From assembly GCA_030596915.1 (NCBI GenBank), contig JAUVSX010000028.1, positions 1-13,075 on the forward strand: DNA of 13,075 bases, written 5' to 3'. The position numbers and the translations under genes were made by a program. Numbering within the stretch: position 1 is the first letter of the stretch; the number at the start of each line of letters is the position of its first letter. A model generated the notes under the pieces. The model was given only the letters and a program-made list of their open reading frames with translations. It was not told where the DNA came from and made no database searches. Of the stretch, positions 5,588 to 13,075 are shown piece by piece. The stretch comes from Chloroflexota bacterium. Lineage in GTDB: Bacteria; Chloroflexota; Anaerolineae; B4-G1.

Positions 5588-7309
5588 CTACGCCATAAGC
5601 GCGTCGACCTGTGCCAGCACTTGGCAAGCCGTTGCGTGCTGCAGACTGATGGCCTTCGCGGGGCACACGACGGCACACGCCCCACAGCCCTGGCACAGAA
5701 GTGCATTGACAGTTGCGACTCCCCGGAACGGATCGAGCGCCGGCGCGCCGTAGGGGCACTCTTCCACGCACAATCCGCAGTTCGCACACAGAGCAGGATT
5801 GACGATCGCCGTGGCTGCGTCAGCCTGAACTGATCCCCGCAGGAGTGGGATCAGCGCCGACGATGCTGCCGCCTTAGCATGCGCGATTGTGTCTGCTATC
5901 CCTTTTGGGCCCTGGCAACAGCCAGCGAGGTAGACACCGGCGGTCGCAGTGTCGACGGGCCGGAGCTTCGGGTGCGCCTCCAGGAAGAAGCCGTCGGGCG
6001 AACGCTGCAGCCTCAACATCGCCGACAGGCTTGCCGAGTCGGCGCCCGCCTCCATCCCGGTTGCAAGGACCACCAGGTCGACCTCGACTCCAATCGCGCG
6101 GCTCAGCAGTGTATCCTCGCCGACCAGCCGAACCCGATTCTGGCTCCGGACGATCTCCGAGACGCTCGCGCGCCGGTACAGCACGCCCTGAGCGCGGGTC
6201 TCATCATAGAACTCCTCAGCTCCCTTTCCAAAGGTGCGCACATCCGAGTAGTATACTGTGATCTCGGCGTCCGGCATGAGTCCCCGCAACTGGCGGGCCT
6301 GCTTGGCTACCACCATGCAGCACACACGCGAGCAGTAGGGATTGCCCACCTGGACGTCCCGTGACCCCACGCATTGGAGGAACGCAACTCGCCGCGGCGC
6401 GGCGCCGTTATCGCCAAGGTCACCCGCAGCCAGCCGTTGCTCCAACTCGAGCGTCGTGATCACGCTGGGGTACTGTCCATACCCTAGCTCGGGCTTGCGA
6501 CGCGGGTCGAACGGGTCGAAGCCAGTGGCGACAATGACTGATCCTACCACGAGCGTCTGAGAATCACGGCTGGCGTCCACGCCCTCTCCGAGGTTGGCTC
6601 CGCGCGTCTTCACTTCGACGGTGAAGTCTCCCACGCAGCCGTCGACAGATGTCACGCTCGATCTCAGCAGAATCGTGACGTTGGGGTGGGCCGCCACACG
6701 CGAGACCAACTCCCTAAGCACCACTTGGACCTTGTCCAACGTCGGATAGGTGCGATCGAGTTCGCGTACGCGCCCGCCCAGGGAGCCTGACCTTTCGACC
6801 AGATAGGCCGAGTATCCTGCTTCCGCGACGGTCAGGGTTGCAGCAAGGCCAGCGATTCCGCCTCCGATCACAACGACACCTGGCTCCACATCGACCTGTC
6901 TCTCTTCCAGTGGCTCAAGCAGCACTGCCCGGGCTACCGCCGACGCCACGAGGCGCGTGGCTTTCTCCGTCGCGCGGGCTCTGTCGTCGTGGACCCAGGC
7001 GCACTGCTCCCGGATGTTGGCCATCTCAACCATGTAGGGATTCAGCCCCGCCTGACGGACCGCGTCGCGGAACGTTGGCTCGTGCATCCGAGGCGAGCAC
7101 GCGGCAACGACGACTCGGTCCAACGCCTGCTCGGAGACATCCTCCCGGATCAGCGCTTGGCCGCGGTCAGAACACATGTACGGGTAGTCTCGGGCCAGGA
7201 CTGCGCCAGGCAGCGAACGCGCAAACTCGGCCAGGCGCGCGACGTCTACGTTTGCCGCGATGTTGGTCCCGCAGTGACACACATACACGCCCACACGCGA
7301 TAGTGACAT
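5588..7309 (-). CDS. hdrA: HdrA-like FAD/Fe-S subunit with N- and C-terminal Fe-S domains
   Basis: HdrA-family protein of 573 aa, expected to be the flavin-based electron-splitting subunit. The N-terminal domain carries C11, C13, C46, C71 (VCHCG; ACSPRMHEP) and C103. The dinucleotide fold is GGGIAG (149-154). The FAD-proximal cluster residues are C313, C326, C330-C331, followed by K336, matching the C-x12-C-x3-CC spacing and lysine known from methanogen HdrA. The C-terminus has two [4Fe-4S] ferredoxin motifs (CANCGLCVEECP 508-519, CQGCGACAVVCP 539-550). Where classical HdrA has LDCxxC followed by an inserted ferredoxin, this protein has LDKVQV and no insert; the adjacent 493 aa HdrA-like protein supplies that domain. 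ATG at 7309 lies 14 nt after the HdrCB-like stop, with AGGGA just upstream. MvhD follows 17 nt after the stop, consistent with the HdrA-MvhD contact seen in the methanogen complex. Confidence 0.9.
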   Translation of the reverse strand: MSLSRVGVYVCHCGTNIAANVDVARLAEFARSLPGAVLARDYPYMCSDRGQALIREDVSEQALDRVVVAACSPRMHEPTFRDAVRQAGLNPYMVEMANIREQCAWVHDDRARATEKATRLVASAVARAVLLEPLEERQVDVEPGVVVIGGGIAGLAATLTVAEAGYSAYLVERSGSLGGRVRELDRTYPTLDKVQVVLRELVSRVAAHPNVTILLRSSVTSVDGCVGDFTVEVKTRGANLGEGVDASRDSQTLVVGSVIVATGFDPFDPRRKPELGYGQYPSVITTLELEQRLAAGDLGDNGAAPRRVAFLQCVGSRDVQVGNPYCSRVCCMVVAKQARQLRGLMPDAEITVYYSDVRTFGKGAEEFYDETRAQGVLYRRASVSEIVRSQNRVRLVGEDTLLSRAIGVEVDLVVLATGMEAGADSASLSAMLRLQRSPDGFFLEAHPKLRPVDTATAGVYLAGCCQGPKGIADTIAHAKAAASSALIPLLRGSVQADAATAIVNPALCANCGLCVEECPYGAPALDPFRGVATVNALLCQGCGACAVVCPAKAISLQHATACQVLAQVDALMA

Positions 7310-7323
7310 CGTTCCCTACTGCC

Positions 7324-8508
7324 TCAGCATTCCCGTTCTGGTCCCGTCGATCGCGCCAGCGGCGCTCCTATCTGGTTGGTGACGGGCAGATCGAGGGCAT
7401 CGGCCACAAGCTCCGCGACGTCCATCACCCGCAACTGGTCCTCAAGTCCTGCAACCTTGACGGCGTCTTCGAGCGTCAATAGGCAGAAGGGACAAGCGAC
7501 GGCGAGCACGTCTGCTCCCGTTGCCGCAGCCTCCTCGACTCTTTGCGCCGACAAGCGCTCCTCCGGATTCGTGCCCTCGGCCCACATGCGGCCACCGCCG
7601 CCTTCGCAACAGAGGCTGCGCTCCCGATTGCGGTCCATCTCGACAAGCTGTAGGCCAGGGATAGCGTTGAGAACGGCTCGCGGTTCCTCATATATCTGGT
7701 TATGCTTGCCGAGGAAGCAGGGATCGTGGTAGGTGACGATCCTGGGTACCTCGCGATCGAACGCCAGTTGGCCGTGAGCAAGAAGGTCTGCGAGGAGCTG
7801 CGTGTAGTGAAGTACCTCCACCTTGCCCAACGCGTACTCATTCTTGAGCGCGGTGTAGCAGTGGGGCGATGTTGTGACTAGGCGGGACGCACCCGTGCGA
7901 CGGATGAGTTCCCCGTTTTCCTCAACAAGCATCTCGAAAAGGCCAGCCTCGCCCATCCGCTGCACCTCGCTCCCGCAGCAGTTCTCCTCCGTCCCGAGTG
8001 TGCCAAAGTCCGTTCCCGCTTGCGAGAATACCCTGGCCAGCGTGCGCGGGACGGTCTGAAGGCGCGGATCGTAGGATGGGCTACAACCGACGAAATAAAG
8101 AAGCTCGCACCCCTCCTGCGCGGCCTTGGGCTGCGGGCCGTCGCCGACCCACGCGCTTCGGTCCTCCCGCGCGATTCCGGAAGGGTTGCCCTGCCGGAAC
8201 ACGCCCATGAGCGCCGCGCCAACTGTCTCAGGAATGCGGCCGCTCTCGACCATCTCGCCCCGCAAAGCGATAATGAGCTCTGCTGGGCGGACATCTTTTG
8301 GGCAGCGCTCGACGCACGTGAAACAGCACGTGCAGTCCCACAGCTCCTGGTGTGCGTGTACATCCATCTCTGGCGCCACCAGCATGTCATAGATCAGGCT
8401 CCGGATGTTAAGGGCCGTTTTCCGCGCCAGTGGGCAGCCGCCCGTGCATCTGCCACACTGGATACAGCCCATCAGTTCCATCTGCTCAACGAGGGGTTGC
8501 GTTCTCAC
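7324..8508 (-). CDS. HdrCB-like (HdrD-type) Fe-S protein with two CCG domains
   Basis: Predicted 394 aa fusion of HdrC-like and HdrB-like parts, as in HdrD, GlpC and related proteins. The frame is open upstream to 9108, but that stretch lies over the HdrA-like gene and looks non-native. The GTG at 8508 overlaps that gene's TGA (GTGA), indicating translational coupling; the ATG at 8481 is an alternative. Two [4Fe-4S] motifs come first: CIQCGRCTGGCP (15-26) and CTCCFTCVERCP (59-70). The first CCG domain has C142, C177-C178 and C217 but lacks the final Cys of the CxxC. The second has the full set C264, C300-C301, C339, C342, which in HdrB ligates a noncubane [4Fe-4S] cluster. The HdrB part reduces disulfides in methanogens; in bacteria the acceptor is often unknown. 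It probably receives electrons from the neighbouring HdrA proteins. No membrane segment is seen, so it is likely soluble. Confidence 0.87.
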   Translation of the reverse strand: MRTQPLVEQMELMGCIQCGRCTGGCPLARKTALNIRSLIYDMLVAPEMDVHAHQELWDCTCCFTCVERCPKDVRPAELIIALRGEMVESGRIPETVGAALMGVFRQGNPSGIAREDRSAWVGDGPQPKAAQEGCELLYFVGCSPSYDPRLQTVPRTLARVFSQAGTDFGTLGTEENCCGSEVQRMGEAGLFEMLVEENGELIRRTGASRLVTTSPHCYTALKNEYALGKVEVLHYTQLLADLLAHGQLAFDREVPRIVTYHDPCFLGKHNQIYEEPRAVLNAIPGLQLVEMDRNRERSLCCEGGGGRMWAEGTNPEERLSAQRVEEAAATGADVLAVACPFCLLTLEDAVKVAGLEDQLRVMDVAELVADALDLPVTNQIGAPLARSTGPEREC

Positions 8509-9986
8509 GACTCCGTGCGCCTTCCTACCTGTGCTCCTGAACTCCGTCTGCCTCGTACCATGCCACTGGCCCGAACCATTGCCACGATCGCCGAAGCCGC
8601 CGCAGCCTTGGCTTGAGCCACCGAGTCCGGGATGTCCTTCGGACCTTGGCAGCATCCAGCGAGGAAGACCCCTGGGAGGGCCGTCTCCACCGGGCGGAAC
8701 GCCGGATCGGCCTCCCTGAGGAATCCGTCGGCGGAGCGATCGAGACCCAGGAGTGCTGCAACGGTGGGTGCGTCCGCCCGAGGAACCGCGGCCGTAGCCA
8801 GGACTACGAGGTCGGCCTCTACCTCCACGGGTCTTCCCAGGAGCGTGTCTTCGGCCAATACCAGGAGTTTGCCGTTGTGGCGATATATCTCCGAAGGTTC
8901 CCCGCGACGGTACATGACCCCTTCGCCCCTCACTCGGTCGTAGAACTCCTCGTAACCTTTCCCGAATGCCCGTACATCCGTGTAGAACACAGTAATCCGG
9001 GCATCGGGGAACCTGTCTCGCACCAGGTGGGCGTGTTTTGCAGTATACATGCAGCACACGCGGGAGCAGTAGGGGACGCCGGAATGAGGGTCCCGAGACC
9101 CAACGCACTTGATGAAGACGACGTCGCTTGGTTCACGGCCGTTGACGAGCAGCTTGCCGGCCGTCGGACCTGAAGCGGACACAAGGCGCTCGAATTCCAT
9201 ACCTGTCATCACTTCTGGATACTGTCCATAGCCGAACTCCGGCTTCACTCGAGGGTCGATCAGGTCAAAGCCTGTTGCGACGATGATCGCGTTGACTTCT
9301 AGGTCAGCGACAGTCTCTGACTCGGCGAAATCGATGGCACCCGCATCGCACGCATCCGCGCAGGCGAACGATCTGCCGCACGAACCCCGCGTCAGGTTGA
9401 GGCAGCTAGACTCATCGATCGTGTATGCTAGCGGCACAGCCTGCACGAAGGGCACGTAGATAGCAGACCGCCGTGCAATGCCTTCGTCGAACTCGCTGCT
9501 AACGCGTCCTTTCATTCGGCACGCATCGGCGCACAGGCCGCAGCCTGTGCACACGCCGACCTTGACATAACGCGGTTTTCGCCTGACCCTCACGTGAAAG
9601 GATGGCGCTATCTCGCCAGCGCCTCCCGCTTCGCAGCGACTCGCTTTCAAAGTCTCGACTGACACCACCTCACTCAGGGTTAGGAGGTCCACGTTCGGGT
9701 GGCGGGCAACGGCCGACATCTTGGGCGTGAGAATGCACGACGAGCAGTCCAGCGTCGGGAAGGTCTTGTCGAGCTGCGCCATGCGGCCTCCGATGGCAGG
9801 CTCCCGTTCGACCAGATGGACGTGGAAGCCAGCATCAGCAATGTCTAGGGCAGCCTGGATCCCGGCGATGCCGGCGCCGATGACCAAGGCGGCCGAGCGC
9901 CGCTCTGTCAAGGTACGTGCCTCCGTCCCTGCCCCGTCGGTCTCACCGCCAGCCCGTCCCCGTCGCTGCCTTCCCGCTTCCGGCAT
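8505..9986 (-). CDS. hdrA: HdrA-like FAD/Fe-S subunit with inserted ferredoxin only
   Basis: Heterodisulfide reductase subunit A-like flavoprotein of 493 aa. The ATG at 9986 is chosen because an ATG at 10043 would overlap the previous gene by 53 nt; it follows that gene's stop by 4 nt, with a purine-rich GAGAGACGA upstream. Residues 1-30 are a low-complexity Gly/Arg-rich lead. Then come the dinucleotide fold (GAGIAG, 37-42), the Cys pair in LDCSSC (C81, C84), an inserted ferredoxin-like domain (CTGCGLCADAC, 146-156, and further Cys at 195-213), and the FAD-proximal set C294/C307/C311-C312 with K317. It ends after the FAD domain, so both the N-terminal CHCG domain and the C-terminal 2[4Fe-4S] domain of methanogen HdrA (about 650 aa) are absent. 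The 7309-5588 gene has exactly those two domains, which suggests the two proteins work as complementary parts. The stop overlaps the next start as GTGA. Confidence 0.88.
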   Translation of the reverse strand: MPEAGRQRRGRAGGETDGAGTEARTLTERRSAALVIGAGIAGIQAALDIADAGFHVHLVEREPAIGGRMAQLDKTFPTLDCSSCILTPKMSAVARHPNVDLLTLSEVVSVETLKASRCEAGGAGEIAPSFHVRVRRKPRYVKVGVCTGCGLCADACRMKGRVSSEFDEGIARRSAIYVPFVQAVPLAYTIDESSCLNLTRGSCGRSFACADACDAGAIDFAESETVADLEVNAIIVATGFDLIDPRVKPEFGYGQYPEVMTGMEFERLVSASGPTAGKLLVNGREPSDVVFIKCVGSRDPHSGVPYCSRVCCMYTAKHAHLVRDRFPDARITVFYTDVRAFGKGYEEFYDRVRGEGVMYRRGEPSEIYRHNGKLLVLAEDTLLGRPVEVEADLVVLATAAVPRADAPTVAALLGLDRSADGFLREADPAFRPVETALPGVFLAGCCQGPKDIPDSVAQAKAAAASAIVAMVRASGMVRGRRSSGAQVGRRTES

Positions 9987-9990
9987 ACCA

Positions 9991-12900
9991 TTATCGTCTC
10001 TCGTCCACTGCATCCAGAACGCTGTAGATCTGCGGCACCTCAAAGCCTTTCTGCTGGGTTGCCTTGTTCGGGCAGGCGACGATGCACGCGCCGCAGCCCT
10101 GGCATAGAACGTCTATCACCTGGGCTGTGTGTGTGTCGGCATCTAGCACGCGCGCGTCATACGGGCAGATATCGATGCACAAGCCGCAGGCCGAGCAAAG
10201 ACGGGGATTCACGGTGGCGATGATGGGTGTGGCGTCGAGCTTGTCCTTCGACAGCAGGCCTACAGCACGAACCGCCGCCCCGTGCGCCTGCGCAATCGTC
10301 TCGTCTATGAACTGGGGCGAGTGTGCCATCCCACATAGATAGATCCCCTCGGCCGCGCAGTCGAGTGGCCTCAGCTTGGCGTGCGCCTCAAGGAAAAAGC
10401 CGTCCTCGTTCAGCGGGATTTTCAGGAGTCGGGCGAGCGGCCCGTTGCCTGTGCCAGGCTCGATGCCGGCGCTCAGCACAACCAAGTCCGCATCCAGCGC
10501 GAACAGCTCGTTCTCGGGCTGCACCACTACCTCCACTCGCAGCCGACCGTCTCTGCGCCCCACTTGCGGTTTCTGTTCCTCGCCATACTCGAGGAACACG
10601 ACCCCGTGCCGTCGGGCCTCCCGGTAGTATCGTTCCTTGAACCCGTAACTACGGATGTCCCGATACAGGACGGTTACTCCCGTGTCCGGGCTGCACGCCT
10701 TGATCGCGAGCGCGTTCTTGATGGCCTCCGTACAGCAGATCCGGGAGCAGTACGGGTGCGCGTCGTCTCTTGATCCCACGCACTGGATCATCACCACTGA
10801 CCCGACGCCTTCCAGCGCATGCCCTGCCCCTGGGCTAGCCTTGGGTTCCTCGCTCCGCACAAGACGCGCCTCTAGCTCGCGCTGGGTGATGACACGGGCT
10901 TCTCGGCCGTACATGTAGCTGTCCGGTTCGACCTGCTGCGCACCGATTGCCACCACGATGACACCGTGCTGGGCTTCCTCTCGCCCGCCGTCCTCAAGAC
11001 GGACCGTCGCGCTGAAGGACCCCACGAAGCCACTGACCTCCTCAACCACGGCTGAGGTCCTCACGTCGATGTTCACATCAGACCTCACGGCGTCGACTAG
11101 CCGGCCCAGCAGCGCCTGCGGGTCAGCGTGCGCACCGTCCGTGCCCCCGCACCCGTCGATGTGGAGCGGCGTGTGGACGTGGCGCAAGTTCCCGCCAAGC
11201 TCGGGCTCCCGCTCCACGAGCGTGACGCCATACCCCTGCGTGCTGATTGACAGCGCGGCCGTCATTCCGCCCAGCCCGCCGCCGATGACCAGAGCTCGCC
11301 GTACGACTTCTGAACTTTTCTGCTCGACTGGTCGCAACCCGCGGGACTTGGCAATCGCCATCCGCACCAGATCGGCCGCCTTGGCCGTCGCACTCAGGTG
11401 GTCGGCTCTGTGCACCCAAGAGACGTGCTCCCGGATATTCGCCGTATGGGACAGGTGCGGATTAAGGCCCGCGCCCCGGATTGTGTCCTGGAAGAGCGGT
11501 TCGTGAGTGCGCGGCGTGCAGGACGCAACCACCACGCGGTTCAGGCCCTGCTCCCTAATCACCTCCTGTATGTGCTCCTGGGTGTCCTGCGAGCACGTGT
11601 AGAGATTGCGCTCGGCATGGACAACGTCGGGCAGATGACTGGCATGCGATACCACCTCGGGCACATCGACGACGGCCCCGATGTTAATGCCGCAGTGGCA
11701 GATGAACACGCCCACGCGCGGGGGCTCATCGCTCACATCCCGCTCAGCCGGCCAGACTCGCTCTCGAGTCAGCGTTCCTCGCGCATCCGCGAGCAGGGCC
11801 GAAGCCCGCGCCGCCGCGCACGAAGCGCCGATGACTGTCCCCGGAATGTCCCGGGGCTCACCGAAGGTGCCTGATGCATAGATGCCTTCAGCGATGGCGC
11901 CGCTCGGATGCGTGGTCGTCGCCGGAAGATACGCCGGAGACTCGGCGAAACCGTATTCGTTCAACCCGATGCCGAGTCGTCCCGCCAAGGCCTGAGCGTC
12001 GTCGGAAGGCTTCATCCCCACCGACAGCACAACCAGGTCGAAGATCTCCTCCACGCTGTGGCCGGCGGGAGAGGCGTACTCTACGCGTAGGTCGCCTGTC
12101 GCCGGTACCCCCGTGACCCTACTGACCATACTTCGTACGTAGCGCACCCCATTCTCCTCCTCGGCGCGCGCGACGTACTGCTCAAACCCCTTGCCATACG
12201 AACGAATGTCAATGTAGAAGATAACGGACTCGACCCTGGGATCGTGCTCCTTGGCGATGACGGCTTCCTTCGTCGCGACCATGCAACACACAGATGAGCA
12301 GTAGCCGTGGTCGAGGGACGTATCACGACAGCCGACGCATTGGATGAAGGCTACCTTGCGCGGGCGCTTGCCGTCGGATGGGCGCCGCAGCTCGCCCGCC
12401 CAGGGCCCCGAGGCCGAGAGCATCCGCTCGAACTCGGCGCTAGTCACCACATTCGGAAGACGTCCGTATCCGAACTCGGGGCGAATCGTGCCCGGCATCG
12501 TCGCGGCGCCGGGCATCAGGAGGACTGCCCCGACAGCCAGATCCACCGTCTCTTCGATCATCTCGTGGTCGATGCAGTTCTTCTCACACGCCAGAACGCA
12601 CTGCAAGCACTCGGAGCAGACGCCGCAGGACAAACAGCGTTGGGCCTCGGCGATAGCTTCATCCTCGGTGAACGCTGGGTATACCTCGCCAAAGCTGTGC
12701 ACACGTTCATCCGCAGCCAGTTTGGTGACCTCCGTCCGGCCTGCTGGCGAAACGCCAGGATCCTCGATCTTGGTTCTGGCCTCCTCTTCAGAGAGTTCGG
12801 CCACCGGTATCGCGGCGTCAAGCTCCGCAAGTCCGCAGCCTCGGAGATAGGCATCGACCGACCGCGCTGCACGCTGCCCCGCTGCGATGGCATCCACGAC

Positions 12901-13075
12901 GAACCGGGTACCTGTCACGGCATCGCCCCCGGCGAAGAGCCCCGGCACCGGAGTCGCCATCGTGTCTGGATCTGCGGCAGCGTAGCCTCCGCGGGCCTGC
13001 GCTTCCTCCGGAAGGCAGGATGTGTCTGGGCGCTGCCCGATTGCGAATATGACCACGTCTGTCTCGATGACGTGC
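9991..13075 (-). CDS. HdrA-type mosaic oxidoreductase (GltD-like tail + half HdrA + full HdrA), 5'-partial
   Basis: Large cytoplasmic flavin/Fe-S protein, open through the right edge: codons upstream of a GTG at 13056 (reading HVIETD) continue the typical GltD sequence, so the true start lies outside. Residues are counted from that GTG. Residues 1-75 are the C-terminal tail of a GltD/thioredoxin-reductase-like FAD oxidoreductase (FAIGQRPD; VPGLFAGGDAVTG, 37-49). Seven Cys lie at 141-161. Residues 165-430 are the second half of an HdrA FAD domain (C240, C253, C257-C258, K263). Residues 445-1021 are a complete HdrA: N-terminal Cys domain (C453, C455, C489, C513), GGGLGG at 592-597, C759/C770/C774-C775 with K780, and two C-terminal [4Fe-4S] motifs (954-965, 985-996). 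In HdrA these Cys ligate the cluster beside FAD and the Lys contacts the flavin. It probably takes electrons from NAD(P)H and passes them among clusters. The stop is TAA, 4 nt before the next gene. Fusion and family are clear; the physiological partners are inferred. Confidence 0.9.
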   Translation of the reverse strand, partial: HVIETDVVIFAIGQRPDTSCLPEEAQARGGYAAADPDTMATPVPGLFAGGDAVTGTRFVVDAIAAGQRAARSVDAYLRGCGLAELDAAIPVAELSEEEARTKIEDPGVSPAGRTEVTKLAADERVHSFGEVYPAFTEDEAIAEAQRCLSCGVCSECLQCVLACEKNCIDHEMIEETVDLAVGAVLLMPGAATMPGTIRPEFGYGRLPNVVTSAEFERMLSASGPWAGELRRPSDGKRPRKVAFIQCVGCRDTSLDHGYCSSVCCMVATKEAVIAKEHDPRVESVIFYIDIRSYGKGFEQYVARAEEENGVRYVRSMVSRVTGVPATGDLRVEYASPAGHSVEEIFDLVVLSVGMKPSDDAQALAGRLGIGLNEYGFAESPAYLPATTTHPSGAIAEGIYASGTFGEPRDIPGTVIGASCAAARASALLADARGTLTRERVWPAERDVSDEPPRVGVFICHCGINIGAVVDVPEVVSHASHLPDVVHAERNLYTCSQDTQEHIQEVIREQGLNRVVVASCTPRTHEPLFQDTIRGAGLNPHLSHTANIREHVSWVHRADHLSATAKAADLVRMAIAKSRGLRPVEQKSSEVVRRALVIGGGLGGMTAALSISTQGYGVTLVEREPELGGNLRHVHTPLHIDGCGGTDGAHADPQALLGRLVDAVRSDVNIDVRTSAVVEEVSGFVGSFSATVRLEDGGREEAQHGVIVVAIGAQQVEPDSYMYGREARVITQRELEARLVRSEEPKASPGAGHALEGVGSVVMIQCVGSRDDAHPYCSRICCTEAIKNALAIKACSPDTGVTVLYRDIRSYGFKERYYREARRHGVVFLEYGEEQKPQVGRRDGRLRVEVVVQPENELFALDADLVVLSAGIEPGTGNGPLARLLKIPLNEDGFFLEAHAKLRPLDCAAEGIYLCGMAHSPQFIDETIAQAHGAAVRAVGLLSKDKLDATPIIATVNPRLCSACGLCIDICPYDARVLDADTHTAQVIDVLCQGCGACIVACPNKATQQKGFEVPQIYSVLDAVDERR

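Noticed and set aside
5571..5789. Longer mvhD reading frame starting inside the 573 aa HdrA-like gene
   Set aside because: The extension overlaps conserved ferredoxin coding sequence in another frame; family length and the ribosome-binding site support 5570.
8509..9108. 200-residue N-terminal extension of the HdrCB-like gene
   Set aside because: It is Gly/Arg/Pro-rich with no domain and overlaps a well-supported HdrA-like gene; the GTGA overlap gives a better start.
1..13075. Stop codon reassignment as an explanation of the two interrupted genes
   Set aside because: TGA ends the 493 aa HdrA-like, HdrCB-like and FrdB-like genes, and TAG ends the 573 aa HdrA-like and mvhD genes at sensible points, so both act as normal stops here.
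1..13075. CRISPR arrays, insertion sequences, tRNA or rRNA genes
   Set aside because: No direct repeat arrays, transposase-like proteins, terminal repeats or RNA gene signatures were seen; the window is almost wholly coding.

Overview
The window is one dense block of genes, all on the minus strand, apparently from an anaerobic prokaryote with fairly high GC (roughly 60% by eye). Nearly every protein is an iron-sulfur or flavin protein of the heterodisulfide reductase (Hdr) type, so the whole stretch looks like a cytoplasmic electron-transfer operon. This gene set occurs in methanogenic archaea and in many anaerobic bacteria (sulfate reducers, Chloroflexota, Firmicutes and others). I see no rRNA, tRNA or other marker that fixes the phylum. 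A clear Shine-Dalgarno sequence and a sigma70-like promoter favour a bacterium.

Layout in transcription order (right to left). 13075-9991: 5'-truncated giant mosaic protein (GltD-like oxidoreductase tail, Cys-rich linker, half HdrA, complete HdrA). 9986-8505: short HdrA-like protein with the inserted ferredoxin but without the N- and C-terminal Fe-S domains. 8508-7324: HdrC-HdrB-like (HdrD-type) protein. 7309-5588: HdrA-like protein with N- and C-terminal Fe-S domains but no inserted ferredoxin. 5570-5142: MvhD. 5070-3865 (reading frame continues to 3655): sulfatase/phosphatase-superfamily hydrolase interrupted by an in-frame TGA. 3579-2443: FrhB/FdhB-like Fe-S flavoprotein. 2357-1626: fumarate reductase/HdrC-like Fe-S protein. 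1619-144 (frame continues to the window edge): fumarate-reductase-type flavoprotein interrupted by an in-frame TAG. A likely promoter sits just before 2357, so the last two genes may form their own unit.

How they may work together (inference). The HdrA-type flavins (four FAD modules in three proteins) could act as a flavin-based bifurcation or confurcation hub. MvhD would bridge to a hydrogenase or other donor, the HdrCB protein would carry the disulfide-type or other terminal site, the FrhB-like protein would exchange electrons with F420, NAD(P)H or formate dehydrogenase, and the FrdAB-like pair would reduce or oxidise an enoate/fumarate-like substrate. No hydrogenase, formate dehydrogenase or tungsten-enzyme catalytic subunit is visible.

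The points most worth a second look are the division of HdrA domains between neighbouring proteins, the two separate in-frame stop codons with intact coding sequence beyond them, the missing [2Fe-2S] ligand in the FrdB-like protein, and the out-of-place hydrolase with Thr at the sulfatase nucleophile position.
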